Positions 15,750 through 22,511 of a stretch of DNA of 33,504 nt are shown here, one piece after another. The notes beneath the pieces are model-generated. The model was not told the DNA's origin and did not search any database. It was given only the letters and a program-made list of their open reading frames with translations. A program made the translations under genes and the position numbers. This DNA is from Anaerolineae bacterium. GTDB taxonomy: Bacteria > Chloroflexota > Anaerolineae > JADYZS01. Location: NCBI GenBank assembly GCA_020853075.1, contig JADYZS010000047.1:1-33504 (forward strand), in the 5' to 3' direction. How positions within the stretch are numbered: position 1 is the first letter of the stretch; every line of letters begins with the position of its first letter.

Positions 15750-16385
15750 TCAGGAAGCACCGGCCATGCGCACGGCCAATAGCAACATACACACCATGGC
15801 GGTCAGTTTGAGGCCGGTACGGTGCAGCATCGCCTCGCGCTGGGGCGATAACCGCAACCCCAGGCGCGCTACACTGAGCACCAGGATGTGGCCGCCATCC
15901 AGCCCTGGTAACGGCAGCAAGTTGTAGAACGCCAGGAGGAGCGAAATAGCCGCCGTGGCGATGAGCCAGGATTGGGCTGCCGGGTCAGACCTTGTGAAGA
16001 TGGCAAGGACGATCAGGGCTGCCATAAGGAGGAGGCTGGCTATGGGGCCACCAGCGGCAACGGTGAGGTCCTGTTTCCAGGGACGGCGATCCTCGCCGGT
16101 TTCACTCCGCCGCCCCAGCAGGCCGACGGCCATCCCGACCGGCACAAGCCGCCATTCAAACTGCACGCCGTTGGCGAAGGATCGCCGCCAGAGGATCGGC
16201 CCCAGGCCAACGGCTATTAACTTAATGGGAATGTGCAACGCCTTTGCCATAACCAGGTGTCCGAATTCGTGTCCGATGGTTGCCAATATGAGCGCAAGAG
16301 CAAACCCAACCAGCGAGAAGGGCATAGCGAATGTTGGTGACATGTATATTGTAGTCCGCTGTGACGCGTGATGATTCCCCTGCAT
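15750..16385 (-). CDS. M50 (site-2 protease-like) membrane metalloprotease
   Basis: A zinc metalloprotease with the membrane-embedded motif 'ATIGHEFGHLVMAK' (HExxH) in the first helix and the second-ligand motif 'NLLPLPGLDGGHIL' (N-x2-P...LDGG) toward the C-terminus; four or five helices in all. The class cleaves membrane-bound substrates such as anti-sigma factors. It is compact, near the SpoIVFB/Rip class, with no PDZ or CBS domain visible. The frame is open to 16508, but the first 41 residues look non-coding. ATG 16385 follows a purine-rich AAGGGGAAGGGAAAA and gives 211 aa; ATG 16343, nearer the first helix, is the alternative, with TACAAT just upstream that could produce a leaderless mRNA. 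Confidence 0.85.
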   Translation of the reverse strand: MQGNHHASQRTTIYMSPTFAMPFSLVGFALALILATIGHEFGHLVMAKALHIPIKLIAVGLGPILWRRSFANGVQFEWRLVPVGMAVGLLGRRSETGEDRRPWKQDLTVAAGGPIASLLLMAALIVLAIFTRSDPAAQSWLIATAAISLLLAFYNLLPLPGLDGGHILVLSVARLGLRLSPQREAMLHRTGLKLTAMVCMLLLAVRMAGAS

Positions 16386-16520
16386 TTTTCCCTTCCCCTT
16401 CCCTACTTTATCTGTTTTCGTGCCGCCTCGCAATAGTACCAGGGTGACAAACCGTTGGCACGGGCGATAGGACTTTCGGCCTATCGGTGTGTAAAACCAC
16501 AAAGGCACGAAGGTCTATTC

Positions 16521-16611
16521 GGGTCAGCGGATGGGTAGAGGATAAGCGGATACCGTCTGCCCACAAGAAGGCTATCCGCTAATCGGCCACGCCGAAGCCA
16601 TCCGCTGATCT
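16521..16611. repeat. TCAGCGGAT repeat, family 2, copy C
   Basis: GGGTCAGCGGATGG at the left and CCATCCGCTGATC at the right are inverted arms; inside are GGATAAGCGGATA and its counterpart CTATCCGCTAATC. This copy keeps both halves of the internal motif, so it may show the full repeat unit. It lies between the M50 gene and a methyltransferase relic. Confidence 0.85.
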
Positions 16612-16658
16612 GGAGGTACAACGAGGAATCATGAACCAGGGGGAGGTAGCGAGGTGGA

Positions 16659-16829
16659 TCAGCCAGGTCGCCGTCCGATGAACAACCCTCTGCCGGTTAG
16701 CCCGTCAGGATCATACGTCACGTCAAGGCCGACTCCATTAGAACTGAAGAGGCACGTCACGACGTCGTACTCACGGCCCAGGTTGAAAGCGGTCATGTCT
16801 CCGTGATGGAAGGGGATGCCGGGGTTCCC
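16659..16829 (-). pseudogene. Relic of a class I SAM-dependent methyltransferase
   Basis: A 56-codon open stretch ending in TGA but lacking a start reads GIPFHHGDMTAFNLGREYDVV, then TCLFSS, then GLDVTYDPDGLTGRGLFIGRRPG. The first part matches the region around motif II/III of small class I methyltransferases ('GDMRDFDLGR.FDVVTCLFSS.GY'); the last part matches their C-terminal strand ('...GLTGRGLYIG'). About 100 residues that normally separate these parts are missing, and everything N-terminal is lost where etfA begins. It is therefore an internally deleted, decayed gene rather than a functional protein. Family recognition is from memory of the motifs. Confidence 0.6.
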
Positions 16830-16833
16830 TTGC

Positions 16834-17832
16834 TTATCCCATCGCCTCCACCAGCGCCCGCACGATCTCCTTTGGTGAACCGATGATACCCCAATCGGCG
16901 GCTTTCAACAAGGGAGCATCGCTCTCGCGACATAAGGCGATAACGGCCCGGGCGCCTTCCATGCCCAGGTAATGCTCCGTCGTTCCTTCTATGCCGCAGG
17001 CGATGTAGAGCGCGGGCGTGACGATCACACCCAGCGCGCCGACCTGCTGCTCCGGCCCGATCCAGCCCATGTCCAGCGCGCCACGGTCCCCGGCGATGGC
17101 CGCGCCCAGCCGTGCCGCCAGTTGCTGTACCAGCGCAAAACCCTCCGCATCTTCCATCCCGCGCCCTGCGCTGACGACGATGCGCGCGGTGGTGAGCGCA
17201 GGGGGCGACGCGACTTCCGGCGCGGGCTCATATTGCACCGCGTCGGGCTGCCATGATGCGGATAGTTGCTCTATGCTCCCTGTGCGGCTGCGGTCAGGGT
17301 AGGGCAGGGGGAACGCGCCCGCGCGCACTGTGACGATCTGCGGCTTCGCCAGGCAGGCGATGACCTGGGAGGCTATACCCTCGTAGATGGGGCGGGTGAC
17401 GAGGAGGGCGCGGTCTATGGGGTCAGCGCGCACGTCCTCAGCCTCGGTGACGAGGGATGCATCCAATGCCTGGGCGACGCGCGCGGCGAGGGCACGGTTA
17501 GTGATGCTGTCATCCAGCAGGACGATCTCCGGCTTGCGCTCGCGCAGGAACGCGGCCAGCGTCTCCGCGTCGGCCTGGCCGGGAGCCAGATAGACGTAAT
17601 CTGCGCCGTGCGCAATGAGTGTCTGTGCCGTCTCTTCGTCGGGCGCGCCGGCCAGCAGGAACCGCACGTAAGCCCCCAACCCATCGGCTAGCCCGCGCGC
17701 CTTGCCCACGGTCTGCAAAGATAGGTCGGAAAGCCGGCCCTCAACGGCAGAGGCCAGCCCCCAAATATCCCGGTAGCCTTCCTCTCCTACCGGCTCGCCC
17801 ATTAACGCTTCCAGATACGATAGGTCTTGCAT
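16834..17832 (-). CDS. etfA: Electron transfer flavoprotein, alpha subunit (divergent)
   Basis: From ATG 17832 the product is 332 residues, normal for EtfA; the frame extends 24 codons further into a repeat and that part is rejected. An N-terminal nucleotide-binding-like domain (to about 175) is followed by the FAD domain (about 205-325): 'IVVSAGRGMEDAEGFALVQQLAARLGAAIAGDRGALDMGWI', 'VTPALYIACGIEGTTEHYLGM' and 'KAADWGIIG' match EtfA. The usual FAD-contacting 'VGQTGK' reads 'VGALGV' and 'GISG' reads 'GIEG'. With EtfB it would carry electrons from the two acyl-CoA dehydrogenases to a quinone reductase. It is last in the cluster, 136 nt after etfB with a repeat between. Confidence 0.88.
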   Translation of the reverse strand: MQDLSYLEALMGEPVGEEGYRDIWGLASAVEGRLSDLSLQTVGKARGLADGLGAYVRFLLAGAPDEETAQTLIAHGADYVYLAPGQADAETLAAFLRERKPEIVLLDDSITNRALAARVAQALDASLVTEAEDVRADPIDRALLVTRPIYEGIASQVIACLAKPQIVTVRAGAFPLPYPDRSRTGSIEQLSASWQPDAVQYEPAPEVASPPALTTARIVVSAGRGMEDAEGFALVQQLAARLGAAIAGDRGALDMGWIGPEQQVGALGVIVTPALYIACGIEGTTEHYLGMEGARAVIALCRESDAPLLKAADWGIIGSPKEIVRALVEAMG

Positions 17833-17872
17833 GGTTTTCGCTTTCAAAGAGTGCCTGGCGGAGTTGCCTTCC

Positions 17873-17946
17873 GTCATGCTGAGCCCCCGCAGGGGGCGAA
17901 GCATCTCAAGCCTGTTATTGAGACCCTTCGCTGCGCTCAGGGTGAC
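17873..17946. repeat. GTCATGCTGAGC...GCTCAGGGTGAC palindromic repeat
   Basis: Imperfect outer arms (GTCATGCTGAGC and GCTCAGGGTGAC, 10 of 12 pairing) enclose CCCCC-gca-GGGGG and a 'gaagcatctcaagcc' stretch. Sequences of this type are widespread intergenic repeats in environmental bacterial genomes. It sits in the etfB-etfA gap and overlaps a spurious N-terminal extension of etfA. Confidence 0.7.
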
Positions 17947-17968
17947 AACCTGGATTCCGTCAGGGGTG

Positions 17969-18748
17969 CTAAATGAGCCTTTTTCCTCTCAACTCCGCGA
18001 CCAGGGAGCGCGCGGCCTCCTCCGGCGAGCCGGAGAGGATGAAGCCCAGGTTGCGCTCCGGCGGCATCACTAGGTTGCGTTCCTCTGTGTGCCGCGCCGA
18101 GATTTCTTCTGGCGACAGGCCCAGGTCGTCGCAGTCCCAGGTCTCTACCTCTGCCTCGCGGTAAGCCCAGGCGATGCGTAGCGCGGGCGGGTAGCGCGGC
18201 TTCTCTCTCTGGCGCGTGACGGCCAGGACCGCAGGCAAGGCGACTGAGACAGACCATCGTTGCTTTTCGTCCCTCTGGAACGCGCGGAGGATACTATCTT
18301 CTAATTGCGGTTCTGACGCATCCGTCACCACAGGCCAGCCTAGTTCTTGCGCCAGGCGGGCAGGGAGCGTACCCCCGCCGGTATCCAACGCGCGCTCGCC
18401 CGTGAGCACCAGGCTCACGTCGCCGATGTGCTCCACCGCGCGCGCGAGGGCTCTTGCCACACCTGACGCGTCCGCTCCGGCCAACATCTCGTCGCTCAGG
18501 AGGATGGCACGATCCGCGCCCATCGCCAGCGCCTCGCGCAGCGCGTCGCTTACGTCCCGCGCGCCGACGCTTAGGGCGATGACCTCGCCTCCGTGCCGTT
18601 CCCGTAGGCGCAGCGCGGCTTCCAAAGCGTATCTATCCGGCGGATTGACGATGCGCGCGGCCTGGCGCGGGTCAATAGCCTCGCGCGAGCGAGAGAGTCT
18701 CACGGCGCGCGGGTCAAGGATTTGCTTGATGCAGACGGCGATACGCAT
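17969..18748 (-). CDS. etfB: Electron transfer flavoprotein, beta subunit
   Basis: A 259-residue protein beginning MRIAVCIKQILDPRAV, the EtfB N-terminus. 'NPPDRYALEAALRLRERHGGEVIALSVG' and 'ALREALAMGADRAILLSD' are family features. The nucleotide-binding loop 'LTGERALDTGGGTLPARLAQELGWP' corresponds to the 'D-G-D-T-x2-V' loop but is altered (DTGGGT). 'VALPAVLAVTRQREKPRYPPALRI' matches the 'P.vv.V...i..PRyPs...i' block. The gene has GGAG at 6 nt and precedes etfA. As both ETF subunits differ at cofactor loops, the pair may be a specialised ETF for this cluster. Confidence 0.9.
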   Translation of the reverse strand: MRIAVCIKQILDPRAVRLSRSREAIDPRQAARIVNPPDRYALEAALRLRERHGGEVIALSVGARDVSDALREALAMGADRAILLSDEMLAGADASGVARALARAVEHIGDVSLVLTGERALDTGGGTLPARLAQELGWPVVTDASEPQLEDSILRAFQRDEKQRWSVSVALPAVLAVTRQREKPRYPPALRIAWAYREAEVETWDCDDLGLSPEEISARHTEERNLVMPPERNLGFILSGSPEEAARSLVAELRGKRLI

Positions 18749-18781
18749 GTCGGACTCCGAATTTCTATCTTACCGCAGAGT

Positions 18782-18827
18782 CCGCAGAGAACACTTTTTA
18801 CCTCTGTGCTCTCGGCGTTCTCTGCGG
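18782..18827. repeat. CCGCAGAGAAC inverted repeat
   Basis: CCGCAGAGAAC (18782-18792) and GTTCTCTGCGG (18817-18827) pair perfectly over 11 bp around a T-rich loop. The same word is partly duplicated just upstream (ACCGCAGAGTCCGCAGAG). It fills most of the 86-nt gap between acyl-CoA dehydrogenase 1 and etfB. Confidence 0.7.
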
Positions 18828-18834
18828 TTAATTC

Positions 18835-20001
18835 TCACGGACGTATCCGCACACCTGCCTCGCGGAATAACTCCGTGGCGATGACGATACGCTGGATCTC
18901 GTTGGTTCCCTCAAACAACTCCGCGATGCGGCTGTCGCGCAACATCCGCTCCAGAGGGAAATCGCGGCTGTAGCCCAGCGCGCCGTGGATCTGCATGGCA
19001 CGGTCCACGCAGCGCGAGGCGATCTCGCTCCCCAGGAGCTTGCACATCCCGGCCTCTTTGGTGAAAGGCTGCTTTGTATCTACCAGCCAGGCGGTGCGAT
19101 AGACCAGCGAGCGCAGGGCCTCTATCTCCGCGGCCATCTCTGCGACCATGAATTGCACCGACTGCAAATGGGCCAGGGGGCGGCCAAATTGCTCGCGCAC
19201 GCGGGCGTAACGAATCGCCATTTCCAAAGCCGTCTCCGCGCCGCCGAGGCAAGCCGCGCCCAGCGTTACGCGCCCCACGTCCAGGCTCTGCATGAAAGTC
19301 ACGAACCCAAGTCCCACCTGGCCCAAGACGTTCGCCGCCGGCACCTCCACCTCGTCAAAGATCAACTCGGCGGTGGCGCTGCCGCGAATACCCATCTTAT
19401 CCTCAATCGTGCCGACCTTATAGCCCGGATACTCTTTCTCTACGATGAAGGCGGTGACGCCGCCGCGCGCGCCCAGCGCGGGATCGGTGACGGCCATCAC
19501 CGAGATGATGTCGGCGAAGGAGCCGTTGGTGATGTAGATCTTCGTGCCGTTGAGGATGTAGCGGTCACCGTCGCGGACGGCGCGGGTGCGTATAGCTGCG
19601 GCGTCGGAGCCCGCGCCCGGTTCGGTGAGCGCGAAGGCAGCCAGTTTCTCGCCACGAGCCAGGGGAACCAGATACCTTTGCTTCTGCTCCTCGGTGCCAC
19701 CCAGATAGATCGCCATGGCGCCGATACCGATGTGCGCGCCGATGAAGGTCGCGGTGGAGGTGCACACGCGGCCCATCTCCTCCAACAAGATGCAATAACC
19801 CATCTCGCCCAGGCCCGCGCCGCCGTACTTCTGCGGAAACGGCACACCTAGCAAGCCCGCTTGCCGTAGTTTCGGAATCGTCTCCCAGGGGACGCGATCC
19901 TCCCGATCTATCGTGGCCGCGAGGGGGCGCACCTCTTCCTCGGCGAACTCGCGCACCATGCGCCGGAAGGCGACCATCTCAGGTGGAAACGAGAAGTCCA
20001 T
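18835..20001 (-). CDS. Acyl-CoA dehydrogenase
   Basis: A 388-residue FAD enzyme that oxidises acyl-CoA to 2-enoyl-CoA, the first step of beta-oxidation. Family signatures are 'AFALTEPGAGSDAAAIRTRA' (about 125-144), 'YILNGTKIYITNGSFAD', 'GIRGSATAELIFDEVEVPAANVLG', the 'REQFGRPLAHLQSVQFMVAEMA' helix, and 'QIHGALGYSRDFPLERMLRDSRIAELFEGTNEIQR', in which Glu364 of EGTNEIQ is the expected catalytic base of the short/medium-chain type. AAGGAG at 9 nt supports the start. Chain-length specificity cannot be read. It lies between the second dehydrogenase and etfB. Confidence 0.95.
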   Translation of the reverse strand: MDFSFPPEMVAFRRMVREFAEEEVRPLAATIDREDRVPWETIPKLRQAGLLGVPFPQKYGGAGLGEMGYCILLEEMGRVCTSTATFIGAHIGIGAMAIYLGGTEEQKQRYLVPLARGEKLAAFALTEPGAGSDAAAIRTRAVRDGDRYILNGTKIYITNGSFADIISVMAVTDPALGARGGVTAFIVEKEYPGYKVGTIEDKMGIRGSATAELIFDEVEVPAANVLGQVGLGFVTFMQSLDVGRVTLGAACLGGAETALEMAIRYARVREQFGRPLAHLQSVQFMVAEMAAEIEALRSLVYRTAWLVDTKQPFTKEAGMCKLLGSEIASRCVDRAMQIHGALGYSRDFPLERMLRDSRIAELFEGTNEIQRIVIATELFREAGVRIRP

Positions 20002-20063
20002 CTCCTCAGGCTCCTTGCTAGGTCAGCGGAAAGAGATACACCACGGAGACACGCAGAATAGAT

Positions 20064-20286
20064 TCAGCGGATAGGTAGCGGATTAGCGGATGGTCCCTAC
20101 GGGCTGCTTTTCGTCTCTCCCCCGTTCGTTTTACGGGGGAGGGTTGGCCGCGAAGCGTTCCGTCGCTTGCACCTGTGCTGGGCTGCGCCCGGCCAGGGCG
20201 CAGGGTCGACTAATCGGCGCAAGCCAACAGGCACGCGGGTGTGGGGGCCTTTCGCTAATCCGCTACGCCGCAGGCATCCGCTGACC
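20064..20286. repeat. Composite nested palindromic repeat (family 2 copy D with insertions)
   Basis: TCAGCGGAT...GCGGATTAGCGGAT (20064-20092) and its inverted partner GCTAATCCGC...CATCCGCTGACC (20254-20286) are the two halves of a family 2 repeat, pushed apart by about 160 nt. Within lie CTCCCCCGT/ACGGGGGAG (20117-20141), a family 3 unit (20165-20231), and inside that CTGCGCCC-ggcca-GGGCGCAG (20183-20203). The last occurs in related form at 14005-14025. The 295-nt gap between the two acyl-CoA dehydrogenases contains only this, plus a fragment ACCACGGAGACAC near 20040 of the type seen at 23768. Confidence 0.75.
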
Positions 20287-20296
20287 CCCTGTGGCA

Positions 20297-21445
20297 TCAC
20301 GCGACGACCGCGATCCCTTTCTCCGCCAGCATCTCTCGCGCGATGACGGCGCGTTGCAGCAAGCCGGGCCCTTCGGCGATGTCCAGCGCGCGGGCATCGC
20401 GGAACCAGCGCTCAATGGGGTAATCTTTCATGTAGCCCGCGCCGCCGTGGACCTGCACCATGCGGTTGGCGACGCGCAGGGCGACCTGGCTGCCGAAGAG
20501 TTTGGCAATGGCCGCATCCTGGGTGTAGTCTCCACCTTGGTCGGCCTTCCAGGCCACGGAGTCCACCAGGTGTCGCAGCGCCGCGATCTCCGCGCTGGAA
20601 TCGGCCAGATAGTTCTGGATAGCCTGCTTCTCGGCGATGAAAACCCCGAACTGCTTCCTTTGCAGAGCAAAGGTGATGCCCAGGTCTAGCGTGGCTTGGG
20701 CCGCGCCGAGGCTCATGGCCGCGACGCTCAGGCGTCCCCGATCCTGCGCCGCACGGGCGATAGCCAATCCTTCTCCTTCGGCTCCCAGGCGACTCTCCAC
20801 AAGGACACGGCAGCCTTCCAGATAAAGGGGATTGAGGGCGAGGCCGCGCAAACCAAGCGTCCGCTCGCGCCGCCCTACGGTGAGACCGTTTGCCTCTCGC
20901 TCTATCAGGAACGGGGTAACACCACCTTCCGTACAGGCGAAGATGACGAATAGGCCCGCGATCTCACCGTTGGCGACCCAGGTCTTTGTTCCGTCCAGAA
21001 CGTAAGAATCGCCTTCGCGCCGGGCGCGCGTGCGCAGGTTGCCGAAGTCGCTCCCTGCCTCCGGTTCCGTCAGCGCGAACGCGCCAGTGCGCTCGCCCGC
21101 GGCCAGCGCAGGCAGATAGCGTTCCTTCTGTTCCTCTGTGCCGTGGCGCAAGACCGTCAGCGCGGCCAGGCCGGTGTGGGTATGGACGGTGAACGCGGTG
21201 GAAAGGCAGGCGCGACCCAACGCCTCCAACAGCAAGGTATAGCCCAGCATGTCCAACCCTGCGCCGCCGTAAGCCTCCGGCAGCGGCGCTCCCAGGAACC
21301 CCTGTTGCGCGGCCTTCTGCAACGCCGCCAGCGGCGGGCGTTCCTCGGCGTCCAGGGCAGCGGCTTGCGGCGCGACCTCCTTCGCGGCAAATTCGGCAAA
21401 GAGGTCGCGGAACATCTGTTGTTCTTCGGTTAAGGAGAAATCCAT
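20297..21445 (-). CDS. Acyl-CoA dehydrogenase, second and divergent
   Basis: A 382-residue acyl-CoA dehydrogenase family protein with 'LTEEQQMFRDLFAEFAAKEVAP', 'AFALTEPEAGSDFGNLRTRA' (about 128-147), 'YVLDGTKTWVANGEIAG' and 'LQRKQFGVFIAEKQAIQNYLADSSAEI'. The active-site block reads 'RALDIAEGPGLLQRAVIAREML': the catalytic Glu (358) is kept, but the usual Glu-Gly-Thr-x2-Ile-Gln has become EGPGLLQ. 'GYMKDYPIERWFRDARAL' is regular. A branched-chain, aryl or succinyl-type substrate is possible. GAGG lies 13 nt before the start, further than ideal. Confidence 0.92.
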   Translation of the reverse strand: MDFSLTEEQQMFRDLFAEFAAKEVAPQAAALDAEERPPLAALQKAAQQGFLGAPLPEAYGGAGLDMLGYTLLLEALGRACLSTAFTVHTHTGLAALTVLRHGTEEQKERYLPALAAGERTGAFALTEPEAGSDFGNLRTRARREGDSYVLDGTKTWVANGEIAGLFVIFACTEGGVTPFLIEREANGLTVGRRERTLGLRGLALNPLYLEGCRVLVESRLGAEGEGLAIARAAQDRGRLSVAAMSLGAAQATLDLGITFALQRKQFGVFIAEKQAIQNYLADSSAEIAALRHLVDSVAWKADQGGDYTQDAAIAKLFGSQVALRVANRMVQVHGGAGYMKDYPIERWFRDARALDIAEGPGLLQRAVIAREMLAEKGIAVVA

Positions 21446-21512
21446 GTTCGTTGTGTACCTCTGCCTTCACCCTTCCCCTTCGCCCCGTACGGCGAGTACG
21501 CCCACGGGGCTT

Positions 21513-21548
21513 CCCCTTCCCTCTTCCATATTTAGGAGAGGGAAGGGG
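21513..21548. repeat. CCCCTTCCCTCT inverted repeat
   Basis: CCCCTTCCCTCT (21513-21524) and AGAGGGAAGGGG (21537-21548) are a perfect 12-bp inverted repeat with a 12-nt loop, in a purine/pyrimidine-skewed gap between enoyl-CoA hydratase and acyl-CoA dehydrogenase 2. No T-run follows, so it is not an obvious terminator. Confidence 0.7.
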
Positions 21549-21585
21549 TTGGGGGGATAGGTGAGGGCCGTCCTTTTCTCCACCC

Positions 21586-22380
21586 CTACTTATCCTGGAA
21601 AATCGGCTGCCGCTTCTGCAAGAAAGCGGTCACGCCTTCGCGCATGTCGTGAGTCTGCGTCAACTCCAGGAAGCGATCCACTTCGTACAGGAGGCCGTCG
21701 GCCAGGGAAAGCCGCCCGGAGTGGTCCACCGCGGCCAACGCCGCGGCAATCGCCACCGCGCTCTTGCTGGCGATCTTCTTCGCCAGTCCCTTCGCCTCTT
21801 TGATGAGCGCGTCGCCCGGCACTACCTTGTTGACCAGCCCCAGCCGGTATGCCTCTTGCGCGTTGATCAGATCCCCCGTCAGAATCAATTCCAGAGCCTT
21901 GCCCTTGCCCAGAATTCGCGGCAGCCGCTGCGTGCCACCCCAGCCGGGGATGATGCCCAGGTTGATCTCGGTCTGGCCCAGGCGCGCCCGGTCGGAGGCG
22001 AGGCGGATGTGGCAGGCCATCGCCAATTCCAGGCCGCCACCGATGCACGCGCCGTTGATGGCCGCGATGACCGGCTTCCTGGCCGACTCCACCTTGCTAA
22101 AGACGGCCTGCCCCTTGAGGAGCATACGGCGGGCATCACCCTCATTTGCGCCGTCGCCCAGGCGGGCGATCTCGTTGATGTCTGCACCGGCGACGAAGAC
22201 GTTGGGCCCTGCGCCGGTGATAATCAAGACCTTCACATCAGGATTCGCCATCGCTTCATCCAGCGCGCCGTCCAGTTCCATCATGGTGGCTGCATTGAAG
22301 GCGTTGACAGGCGGATGGTCAATGGTGAGGATGGCGATGCGCTCCTCTATCGTCATTTTGACAAACTGGCGTTCGGACAT
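21586..22380 (-). CDS. Enoyl-CoA hydratase
   Basis: A 264-residue crotonase-fold enzyme that hydrates 2-enoyl-CoA to 3-hydroxyacyl-CoA. The oxyanion motif 'FVAGADINE' lies at about 62-70, 'INGACIGGGLELAMAC' at 108-123 carries Glu118 and 'LGQTEINLGIIPGWGGTQRL' at 134-153 carries Glu138, the two catalytic glutamates. The length is normal for the monofunctional enzyme. AAAGGAG at 6 nt is a strong ribosome site. It precedes the dehydrogenases in the cluster and follows 3-hydroxyacyl-CoA dehydrogenase. Confidence 0.95.
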   Translation of the reverse strand: MSERQFVKMTIEERIAILTIDHPPVNAFNAATMMELDGALDEAMANPDVKVLIITGAGPNVFVAGADINEIARLGDGANEGDARRMLLKGQAVFSKVESARKPVIAAINGACIGGGLELAMACHIRLASDRARLGQTEINLGIIPGWGGTQRLPRILGKGKALELILTGDLINAQEAYRLGLVNKVVPGDALIKEAKGLAKKIASKSAVAIAAALAAVDHSGRLSLADGLLYEVDRFLELTQTHDMREGVTAFLQKRQPIFQDK

Positions 22381-22414
22381 TTTCTACTCCTTTGAGTCCT
22401 AATCGGTGCAGCCT

Positions 22415-22499
22415 GCCATCGGATAAATCCGACGGCTACATTCGCAAAACCCGCAGAGCGGGTTTCTTGATCGATAGCCGTCGGTTTCCAACCGATGGC
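22415..22499. repeat. Modular palindromic repeat, family 1, copy B
   Basis: Three hairpins in a row: GCCATCGGAT-aa-ATCCGACGGC (22415-22436), AAACCCGC-aga-GCGGGTTT (22447-22465) and GCCGTCGGTT-tcc-AACCGATGGC (22477-22499). The first and third differ from perfect pairing only by a G-T type pair and could also pair with each other. This matches the design of 8088-8217. It occupies most of the 131-nt gap between enoyl-CoA hydratase and 3-hydroxyacyl-CoA dehydrogenase. Confidence 0.85.
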
Positions 22500-22511
22500 C
22501 GGCACTCTGAA

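Noticed and set aside
17833..17904. 24-codon N-terminal extension of etfA
   Set aside because: It is encoded by the GTCATGCTGAGC repeat and has no likeness to EtfA; the ATG at 17832 gives the normal length.
12000..20300. CRISPR array from the repeated TCAGCGGAT words
   Set aside because: Copies are kilobases apart, inverted within themselves and have no regular spacers; no cas genes are present.
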